Assembly (NCBI GenBank): GCA_964007475.1
Contig: OZ023274.1
Coordinates: 38,805,860 to 38,869,859, forward strand
DNA length: 64,000 nucleotides
Reading direction: 5' to 3'
DNA from: Hybos culiciformis
Lineage: Eukaryota; Arthropoda; Insecta; Diptera; Hybotidae
Shown here piece by piece: positions 25,801-34,901 of the stretch. Every line of letters begins with the position of its first letter. Position 1 is the first letter of the stretch. Both the position numbers and the translations under genes were made by a program. Under the pieces are notes generated by a model, which made no database searches, was not told where the DNA came from, and saw only the letters and a program-made list of their open reading frames with translations.

Positions 25801-27018
25801 AATATTTAATAAACATTTTTTTATTCAAACAATCCTGTTTGAAATCAGTGAATTCGCATATTTTAACTGAGGTTCACTTATATGAAATATTGAATTTAAT
25901 TAAGCTTTCGATTTCCAATTCAAAATATACTTTAAATGATAAAAAAAAAATTACTTAGAAAATTCCATTTTTCTTTATATAGGATAAAACAAATATGTAA
26001 TTATAAATTAGCAAATACTTATATCCTCTATTGAATTATGCCTTCAATGATAAATAAATAAAAAAAATAAATATTTATCATTTTCATTTGGTTAAAAAAA
26101 AAATAAAAACTATTAGGCATATGTATAATCTTGAATATTTTATCATATCTTTTTCATATTATCATTGCACTTTTAAGGAAAAGTATTTCATGTCAAAAGA
26201 AAATAAGAAAAGGAATTTCTTTTATTTAGAACTTGAGAATAAACATACTTAACGCGTAACTGAGTTAAGTACATTTTTTTCATGGAAAATTTTTTTGTAT
26301 TTCTTAAGAGGTGTTGAATTTTTGTAGTTTTTCTGCAAACATTTAGTTATAAATGTTGTACAAACATAAACATTGAAAGATTTCTTTTTCCGATATGCAT
26401 ATTTTTTACTACGCGTATAAGTATTTTCTTGCCTCGTATACATATAAAAATAGCTTTGAATTCTAATTCTTCTGTTAATACTATTGCTGTTTGGCAATAC
26501 CTTCGTTTGCCGTCAAAAATTTTTACTCAATAAAAAATATAATATTATATAATTAGAATTTTCCCTAAATATAATATCTTTTTGACATAAAATAAGACCT
26601 TCCTCCTTGAGGCAGAGAGCTGAGATGGTTTTATTTCTATCAAATTCAAATATTATACATATATATACAATACATATATAAAAAAAAACTTTAATAGTGA
26701 AAAGAAAATTAGTTATTTAGATCCATGTTATTAGAAAAAAAGTTTTTTTTCATAAGAAAATTTTTATAAGAAAAACTAGTTTCATTTAAGTATTTTTTTT
26801 GTAATTATTATAAGTATATTATTTGTAATCAATTCACGAACAATTTGTATATTATTATATATAGATGATGAAGTATTAATATTTTTTTTCAATTATTTTT
26901 TCTCACATAATAAGTATAAAATATTAAATATATAGTTTTAGAGAGTAAACCACAATCTTTTGCGATTATTTACAACTAAATTGTTTTAATTAGAATTAAA
27001 TAAAAAATTTTAAAATTT

Positions 27019-27046
27019 ACACTAAGTATGTTACACTAAGTATGTT
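27019..27046. repeat. Two exact tandem copies of a 14-bp unit
   Basis: ACACTAAGTATGTT occurs at 27019-27032 and again at 27033-27046 with no spacer. It is a small local duplication with no evident function. Confidence 0.85.
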
Positions 27047-29144
27047 ATGGTTACCGCAAATTTTTCCGGATCTAGATTTTTTTTTTCATATAGATTTTTC
27101 TTTAAGCTTATCGTTTGTGTATATAGATTTATAAGAAGAAAATAATTAGTACATTTTTTACTTAAGTTTTTTTTCCAATTTCTTTCATGAATTTAATAGT
27201 TATTTTATTTTAACGTAACTAAATAGTGCAAATTGTTTTATATTACTGTTAAAGAGATTCATAATCGATTTTTTTTCTTTATTAATTTCTAATCTGAATG
27301 TCAATCATTATTTGTGTGGTGTGTTCAAGAAAATATCTAAATCTAATTTCATTCCTTTAAATTAAAAATTTTCACTATTTCTTTGTGGATCAGCTTTTGA
27401 AGATTCTAAATTAGCATTAATCATTAATTAACTATCTAGATATTCTATATTTCTATTATAATAATAAATGCACACTTAAATACGTTCTTGATGATTTATT
27501 AGAACGATATTCATTTTTCTATTACATTCTACCAATCGTTTATCATCATCCTTAAAAAGATAACAAATGCTCAAAATACAAAATTTAGGAATTTATACTA
27601 CCTGAAAATGAGTAATTTGAGAATAATTTTGCAATTATCCTCGAAATATTTAAAAAAAATAGTAATATTCTCTAGTTCTTTGGTCTTATTATATTTTCTT
27701 GTCAGACCTCGAGATGTAGTGATAAAATCATACTTTGCTAGGACTCTAATATGCTTAAAATTTTCCTATGTCTATGTTGATGTCTATGTGTTGCTGAGAA
27801 AATTAAAACAAATTTTATGCATATTTTCGATTTAGAACTTTTTATTTTGTTTATTTTGTTAAAGGTTTGAAAAATACAATAACATTGAGCACCTAGCTCT
27901 TCATATAAATGTTCTAAAATAAGAACTGAAAATTGAATACATCTCTTTGCTTTGGCAATATGTTTAACCACTGTATAAAATTATTTAGCCTCTCCACACC
28001 TGATTCAAAATCTCCTTTGGTACAAGCCATTTTTCATAGAATTCTTAGTAAAGAAATAAAAACAAATTCTACATAAAATCTTAAAATATTTTTGTCAACA
28101 ATTTTTCCACTCAATCATTCCTTTGAATAATGTCTCATTAAGTGGCATAATTTTTTTTTTCTGTTCCTTATCTTTGAAAAAAAAAATGATTATTTGGATT
28201 TTTTCTTTGTAACCAGTTTCTAAGACAAGTGACAAGTATAAAATAATTGAACATTCCAAAATGATCAGAAATAATAAGGCTTGATTATATCACCATAATG
28301 TGTACTAACGCATAAGAAAGAATAATAAAAAAAAATGTACACAAAAGCATAATATTAATTATGTCATGTATTGATGATAGCTTCCAGTTTTTTTTTTTTT
28401 TTCGATTTTACACACAGTACATAGTCAGGTATAATGATGCGGTTTCAAATGTAACAAATACAAAGCGGCTTCTTAAAACTCGCCGATATTTAGGTCACAT
28501 AACCAAGCATAACCAAATCTGTATCTTCTTATTCACAAACCTATGCATGTGTTTAAAATTTTAAACTTCTTACTTTTTCTTTATATTCATAAAATTTATG
28601 TTGTCTAGTTATAAAAGGATGTAAGATTAAAATCCATAATTTATATGTAAAATAAATAAACCTCTAAAAATAAACCACTTCGTGAAGTCTTTTGTTAATT
28701 TTTTTTCCATCATATTGTGTTCAAATTATTTTTCTTTTATTAGAACGAAAGTACCATTCCTTTAGAAATAATAAATCACATTATTTTACGTAAATTTACC
28801 ATTTTTTTTGAAAATGATATTATAGACATGACTCAAGACTCTTCAACAATCAACATAAGAATTTTATTCTTCAAAATTATTATTATTCTTTTTTTTTTGG
28901 CGTCCGTACTTGTTGTATATATATAGATGACAATGTAAAAAAATTGCATTGTTTTTGGGTGGAAATCACTTGGGTGAAGTCCTATGATAAGAATTTAGCA
29001 TATCTAAGGATTTTTTTTTTGATTTAAAATTACGAAATATTAGTCTTGAAGAAGGTCTTAATTAAGCTTGTTTTAATTTCCATTAACTTGAAATTCCTCT
29101 TCAATAAAAGTTAGGTTGATTATTAGTTTTATGGCCAATCGTTC

Positions 29145-29162
29145 AATAATAATAATAATAAT
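29145..29162. repeat. (AAT)n microsatellite
   Basis: About six trinucleotide units are seen directly. Confidence 0.85.
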
Positions 29163-31534
29163 ATATACATAATATAGGTGTTAATAATTTTTATTAATAA
29201 TTTATCTTAAATTTTTATATTTGTCTACAACTTTGTAAAATACATATTTCAAAATCTTCTGGTTAATTTCTCCATCTTATTAAGAGATTAAATAAAATAG
29301 AAAATATATAGAAACATTTATGATTTTAATTTATTTAATGATTATTTAGAGAGCAATTGAAATTATCTTAATATGTTTTTCATATTAACTACTCATGATT
29401 TATGAAAATTATTTTTTTTGAAATAAATAATTCATTTTTCATCATAATTGAATATATTTCATTTTTTGAAATCTTTTGTGTACGTAAATAGGGACAAAAT
29501 TTCGAAAATATATAATAATTGTACTAAATCATTATAATAATGTGAACATGTCAAGGAAAAAAAACTAAAATAATTGTCTAAATAATTGAAATATTACAAA
29601 ATTTCCTTTTCTTTTTCTTTAAACCAAAATAAGATTAATTATAAAAATTGAAAGACAAAATATGAATTATTAGCTAAATACTTACAAAAAAAAAAATTAG
29701 GTAAATGTATGTTCATATAAATTTTAAATTAAAATTAACATCTTTGTATCTTAATTTAAATTTCATTAAAGATGATTTATAATAATTGCAATCAAGTTAG
29801 GTGATTTTGTGCAATTTTTTTATGAATTATTTCATATAACAATAACTTTGTATAATATTTCATTGACTTGAATGTTATGAAGTTATATTTCATTAGCTTT
29901 CCCAACTTCAATTTTCAATTTATATATAGGTTAGGTTAATTTGACGTTTGCAACGAGTTGTTCAACTTCGTCTTATGTATTTAGACACAGTTACACTTGA
30001 ACGATACTAAATAGTTATAAAATTGTATTAAGTAGTGTAATGTTGTCTTCCAAGTTATGTAAATTAACTTGTTTTAGATTCATTAAAAGAACAAAATGAA
30101 CTTTAATGCGCAAAAATGTCTAAAAATTAGGCGGTTACTAATGTTACAAAATGTCCCGTTTTCATAAAATATATTTTTTTAAATTAAATACATTATGTAA
30201 TTATCCATAAGGGCCATAAAAGATGTCATAATTATCTATCAGGAATAAAATTATTACTATCTCTTGTTTTTTAAATATTTACAAAGAAATAAAGAATACC
30301 CACGGAGATTATTTCTCACAAGTTAGACACATACTGCCATTTACAGCGACTGATGTATGACATTTTTATTAGCTAATTACGTAAGAAAAAAAAAAATTAT
30401 TTATGCAACACGGAAGATGAAGTTAATTAATAATGAAAAAACAATTTTTAGAAAAGAAATTACCTAACAATAAATATTTTGTAATTTTATGAAGTCGTAA
30501 ATGCTTATGCTTTAATTTATTATTTTGTTATTGTTCAACCTAAAGTCTAATTTAAAATATTTTGTTAATTAAGATCAATTCATAGGGTTTTATTTATTTC
30601 CCCAACAATAAAAAAAAAACTTAACTTTAATGGCTTTAAAATATTTTGTTCAAGATATGGTTATTAGTTTAGGTCAAGAAAATACATAATTTCATGTAAT
30701 TAATGTATTCTTTATTGAAAAGTAATGTTTGCAATCAAGTTAAGGTAAACTTTAGGTTTTTTCATATAGAGTTATTTTTATAAATTAGTACGAAAATTTT
30801 CTTAAATTGTACAAATTGGTTTAACAATTTTTGTTTTTTTTTTAATAATTTCCCGCGAAAATTTTATCACTGCTTAAAGGTCTTTTAGAAATTCCCGAAT
30901 TTAACTACTTGAACATTATTTATAAAATAACATTGACACTTCCATAAAATATTTTATCTATATTTTTTGATTTAATAAAAATAATTTTGTATTTACATAT
31001 CAATTCAACAAATGAGTCTAGTACCATTTTTAAAGGTACATACACATTCTTATATCTTTTTAAAAGAATAATTTTGTAAATAAAATATTTTTTTTTTTGT
31101 ATATCCAAACAAATTTTATTAATCACAAAGGCGTGAGGTCTTTTTCATAAACGTTATATATTCATAATAAATGTTCGCTTGTTAATTGTAATAGCATTAA
31201 ATAGGATTATGTAAATGAATGTTTTTCTATACTTAATATTTAAGTATAGACATTTGCGTTAAAATATTTTCATAAATGTAATCATCAGGTTTCTTACTTA
31301 AGTCTTTTGATTAAGAATTTTAAATAAGATATTTAGATTGACCTAAAGTATTATTTATTTTTAAAATTAATTCTGAAATGGGTGTGAATTAAAATTAAGT
31401 AACTTAATTTTTATATAAAAGTATTTTGAGTATTAAAAAAAAAACAATTTGAAGAATTTCCAAGGTTTAAGAACTTAAAAAAAACCTTCAATCATAGTTC
31501 ATATCATATCATATAATAAAATAAAATTACTTAC

Positions 31535-31693
31535 CGAGTGTTCAGCCAAACGAGATTGCAACTCTTCGATGCTCATTTGAGTGGCCTCTGAGAGTGATGG
31601 TATGGTAGCAAGTCGATTCTCCATTTCACGTAACCATTTTCGTAATTCACGAGGATCTTCTTCACAGACACCGTCATTACGTGGTAATCGAAT
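31535..31693 (-). CDS. Exon of spectrin-repeat-like gene
   Basis: On the minus strand, a T-rich acceptor ending CACTAG precedes 159 bp (53 codons) of open frame, which is followed by the consensus donor GTAAGT. The frame enters and leaves in phase 0 and joins exactly to the exon at 32080-32247. The peptide is charged and helical, with an RELRKWLREMENRL stretch and a downstream IEELQSRLAEHS, the W- and L-heptad pattern of a spectrin-type three-helix repeat. GC content is much higher than in the flanking DNA. The protein may be a large spectrin-repeat protein such as a nesprin/Klarsicht relative; that name is a guess and I could not verify it. The next exon downstream (lower coordinates) was not found. 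Confidence 0.82.
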
Positions 31694-32079
31694 CTAGTGA
31701 AAAAAAAATTATATTTCTTTAAAACTAACCAGTATCTATGATTAACCCTTTTATTTTTTAAATTAGGCAATAATTATATTCTTTTCGTTAAATTATCATC
31801 ACAGACATTTAGGCTTGGAACGGAATATTTTATTTTAAATAATTCAAAACAAAAAAGCTTCTAATATTTCTTCATCCAAAGTTTCCTCTTTTTTCTTTTC
31901 TATGATGTCTATAATTATATTTTTTTTACAAAATATACATTTTTAATACAACTAACTTATTATATAAAAATAAGAGAAAAATAAATATATAATCGAAGAG
32001 ATAACTTTATTATAAATATTTAACATTTTATCGTTTTCTAAAACAAAAACCAAATAATATTGTTAAAATTATAACTTAC

Positions 32080-32247
32080 CGCTTTGCAGCATTCTGATAT
32101 ATTTGTTACGATATTAGCAGCGCCTTCAAGTTCACAACGGGCTTCTTTACAACTATCCAATAGGTTTGTGTCCATGATATAATTATAGTTAGTTTGCAAA
32201 GCTGCCCAAAAATCATCTTTGCCAGTACTGCTACTGCCGCCACAAGT
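32080..32247 (-). CDS. Exon of spectrin-repeat-like gene
   Basis: A poly-T tract ending CACCAG precedes 168 bp (56 codons) of open frame that ends at a GTAAGT donor. It is phase 0 on both sides. The peptide begins with a short Gly/Ser-rich linker (TCGGSSSTG), then DDFWAALQTNYNYIM and a helical stretch with a regular hydrophobic pattern and several cysteines (SCKEARCEL, ECCKA). This looks like the first helix of a repeat that continues in the next exon. The intron to the exon at 31535-31693 is 386 bp. Confidence 0.84.
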
Positions 32248-32601
32248 CTGGTGAAAAAAAAAATTATTATACCATCATAGAAATAAGTGTTGATATAAAT
32301 TACAAAAAAAAATAATCTTTTTAATTGTAAAAAGAAGAAAATATTCATTCCATGCTGCCCTTATTATTATAAAAAGAAGCATTTTAGTTCATTAATATTA
32401 ATGCTGGTGGTGGTGATTCTCTAGTTAAGTGATATCGAAGTTATCAAGCGTCAGTTAATTAGTTGAAGAGAATTTTATTTAATTCGATAAATATTTTTTT
32501 CATAATAATAAATGAGTGATAGAAAATTTTTGAGTTTACATTTATTTTTAATTAAACCAATTATTAATTTATCTTGAGAAAAATAAAGTTGTAATACTTA
32601 C

Positions 32602-32697
32602 TACTGCACTATTTGCATTGCTATGTAGACTACAAGAACTATGGCTATGGCCACTACCCCAAGAGTTGCGCCAAGAATCACGGTCATGTCGTTTTTT
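32602..32697 (-). CDS. Exon of spectrin-repeat-like gene, linker region
   Basis: A TTTTTTCAG acceptor precedes 96 bp (32 codons) of open frame that ends at a GTAAGT donor; it is phase 0 on both sides. The peptide starts basic (KKRHDRDSW) and continues with a Ser/His/Gly-rich segment (GSGHSHSSCSLHSNANS), so it is probably an unstructured linker. Both the alternative start exon at 34605-34901 and the microexon at 34223-34245 would join it in frame, so it looks like the first exon common to two isoforms. Confidence 0.83.
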
Positions 32698-33589
32698 CTG
32701 AAAAAATATGTATTAGTTAGTTATGGACCGATTAAAATAAATATTTTTTTTTATACTTGTTTAAGAAATAAATATATAAAAAAAATAAAATTAGTTCAAT
32801 GATCATTTTAAATGAAACCTGTTTTAGGAGAATTTATTATATAATATCAAATTATTCTAGTATCAACAATATGACCTCTCTCAAGACTAAAAAACTTAAT
32901 CCTTATCTAAAAATATATTTCTGATATCTTTAATCTTATTTTATTTTTTTAATCGTTTCATTGCCTACATGCTTGTTCAATATTTGTATTACACTGATAA
33001 AAAAACAATGTGGCTTCAGTAAGTTAAACATTACTTTTGATTCGTGCAAATATTTGAAACATTTGATCTAATAGATTTAAATGTAAGCCTAATAGCATTT
33101 TTTGATAACAAAAACAGAAATTTTGTAAAAAAAAAAAAAGGAAATATAATAATTTAAAAATATAGTAGTACCTAAGTAATATGTAGTATCATATTAAAAG
33201 TTTTTCTCTTAGTAAGATTACTTTCAGTGTTTTTTAATAATAATAACACTTCAGGTTTAAGAAACTGAATTCCGCTGTATTTTTATACACATGTAGTTAA
33301 ATAAACTAATCAGGTAAGTATGATATATGATTAATAATTTTTAATATAAAATCATTTAAATAATCTATGTAATTAAATATTAAAAATACACTAAATTAAT
33401 TTTTATTAATGTTAAGTTTATAAAATTGTAATTGACTGTTAAAAGAAATTATAGACATAAAAATTTAAAATGTGCAGGCCTTAATTAAAAAAAAATGATT
33501 CTCAATTATAGCGAAATTTAATTTCATATTTAAAAAAATGATTTAGCCATTAGACGAGCAATTAAGATTTATATTCATGTCAAGAAGCA

Positions 33590-33598
33590 GTATATTAG
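33590..33598. repeat. Target site duplication GTATATTAG (left copy)
   Basis: The same nine bases recur at 34162-34170 on the other side of the foldback element. The bases beyond them differ, so the duplication is exactly nine bp. Confidence 0.93.
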
Positions 33599-34161
33599 GG
33601 GGGATGGAAATAAGGCCGCGGGAAATAAGGCCGCGACGTTTTTTTGTTGCGGTCTTATTTCATTTTGAAAAATGAAGAGGCCGCGAAGATTTTTTCGCGG
33701 CCTTATTTCGTTTTTCAAAATGAAATAAGGCCGCGAAAAAATCCTCGCGGTCTTATTTCATTTTGAAAAATGAAATAAGACCGCAAAAAATTCCTCGCGG
33801 CCTTATTTCGTTTTGAAAAATGAAATAAGACCGCGACAAAAAAAAACAATTATTCGGAGGGCTAATTTCATTTTTATAAATGAAATAAGGCCGCGTAATC
33901 TTGTGAGGTGAGCACACAGGGCAGGGGGCAGCAGGGCGGCGGGCGGGCGGTTGGTCAGTGGGATTTGCGGCGCTAGCCTTATTTCATTTTTCAAAACGAA
34001 ATAAGGCCGCGAGGAATTTTATGCGGTCTTATTTCATTTTTCAAAATGAAATAAGACCGCGAGGATTTTTTCGCGGCCTTATTTCATTTTTCAAAATGAA
34101 ATAAGACCGCAACAAAAAAACTATCGCGGCCTTATTTCCCGCGGCCTTATTTCACTGCGCC
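33599..34161 (-). mobile_element. GC-rich foldback element, copy 1 (563 bp)
   Basis: The element is made of repeated hairpin modules of the form CTTATTTCATTTT..AAAATGAAATAAG, each bracketed by GCGG or CCGC blocks, in two arms around a G-rich core. Its ends are GGGGGATGGAAATAAGG on the left and the complement of GGCGCAGTGAAATAAGG on the right. A perfect 9-bp duplication flanks it. It is inverted relative to the copy at 62834-63528. No protein is encoded; the open frames inside are by-products of the repeats. Nine-bp duplications and long modular inverted arms resemble Mutator-superfamily foldback elements, but I recognise no named family. It lies in the intron between the exons at 34223-34245 and 32602-32697 of the minus-strand gene. 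Confidence 0.92.
33919..33950 (+). other. G-quadruplex-capable core of foldback copy 1
   Basis: On the plus strand this 32-bp tract has at least four runs of three or more G with loops of two to five bases (GGGCAGGGGGCAGCAGGGC followed by GGCGGGCGGGCGG). That meets the usual G-quadruplex motif. It is by far the most G-rich segment in this part of an otherwise AT-rich window. Whether the structure forms in the cell is not shown by sequence. Confidence 0.85.
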
Positions 34162-34170
34162 GTATATTAG
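34162..34170. repeat. Target site duplication GTATATTAG (right copy)
   Basis: It matches 33590-33598 exactly. Confidence 0.93.
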
Positions 34171-34222
34171 CATTAATTATCTTATTGACATGACATAATG
34201 TCTGGTTAAACTAAAATTTTGC

Positions 34223-34245
34223 ATGATCCCAGCGTTCTTCTAATC
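34223..34245 (-). CDS. Candidate 23-bp microexon of spectrin-repeat-like gene
   Basis: On the minus strand, CTTTTTTTCAG is followed by 23 bp coding for LEERWDH when entered in phase 1. The exon at 42410-42441 leaves in phase 1, and the joined peptide (NILILNG then LEERWDH) is a good fit to the start of a spectrin-repeat helix. No GT donor follows. The only frame-compatible exit is a GC donor (CAT|GCAAAA), which gives phase 0 and so joins the exon at 32602-32697. Reading through instead reaches a stop four codons later. GC-AG introns are a known minority class, but this one is a poor match to the usual AG|GCAAGT. The foldback element begins 61 bp downstream in transcript direction. Confidence 0.5.
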
Positions 34246-34604
34246 CTGAAAAAAAGCTAGTTACTATATAAGTATCTAATGTAGAAATAATTTGATCGGA
34301 ATTTTTAATAATTTTATCGTAATTCAACATTTTTCATATTTTCACACATTACATACATGATTTAACAACATATTTTTTTTACCGCAGATCTTGTTCAATG
34401 ATATTATTAAATAAAGAAAGTATTCAAGTAAACAATAAAATTGTATATTGGAAATTTGAATATATTAGAAATGTTTTTTTTTTCATAAAAATATGTTAAA
34501 TAAACTAAATCAGATTTTTTTTGATAACATCAATTTTAATAATAAAAAGTCTTTAGTACTCGATAGTAAATCTTACTTCCTATTTCTTATATTTTATTTA
34601 ATAC

Positions 34605-34901
34605 CTTTAAACTATTATATGGTCGCTCCATTCTAAGTTTTTCTTTAATTATTTCATTGCCTTCCTGATGTTGTTCATTTGGTGGCAAAGATGTCATTGA
34701 CAAAGAAGCTTTTATATATGAAGAACAGCTATTTATTGAATTTTGATTTTGATGATCAGTCGTGTTTTCAACTAAAATCTTCGGATTGGGCAATATTTGT
34801 GAAGAATTCGAATCCATATCATCATTATTTGATGGTAAATTAAGTTGTTTAGAAGATTTTAGTACTTTTGTACGCGCCGGTGCTTTCATTGCGCCGTTCA
34901 T
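34605..34901 (-). CDS. Alternative N-terminal exon (99 codons) of spectrin-repeat-like gene
   Basis: The frame opens with ATG at 34901, preceded 12 nt upstream by an in-frame TAA, which supports this as a true start. It stays open for 99 codons to an AAAG|GTATTA donor in phase 0. The next compatible acceptor is that of the exon at 32602-32697 (phase 0); joining to the microexon at 34223 would give an immediate stop. The peptide is basic at its N-terminus (MKAPARTKVLKSSK), then Asn/Ser/Gln-rich and probably disordered. Its base composition is clearly higher in GC than the flanks. I infer an internal promoter upstream giving a shorter isoform. I do not recognise the sequence as a named protein. 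Confidence 0.72.

Larger units (their letters stand above)
14851..31534. other. A/T-rich non-coding stretch, no supported gene
   Basis: Long poly-T and poly-A runs are dense here, most strongly at 20700-24800, and they generate low-complexity open frames on both strands that I do not regard as genes. One coding-like patch (about 19161-19250) is discussed as a finding. If the minus-strand gene at 31535-43543 continues to the left, much of this is probably intron or 3' flank. I could not find its next exon. Confidence 0.55.

Noticed and set aside
31573..31770. 65-codon minus-strand frame overlapping the exon at 31535-31693
   Set aside because: It is a different frame that runs through the acceptor site into intron; the spliced phase-0 frame is the one that continues from the neighbouring exon.
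33803..33994. 63-codon minus-strand frame in foldback copy 1
   Set aside because: It is the same repeat-derived frame as in copy 2, with no independent evidence of coding.
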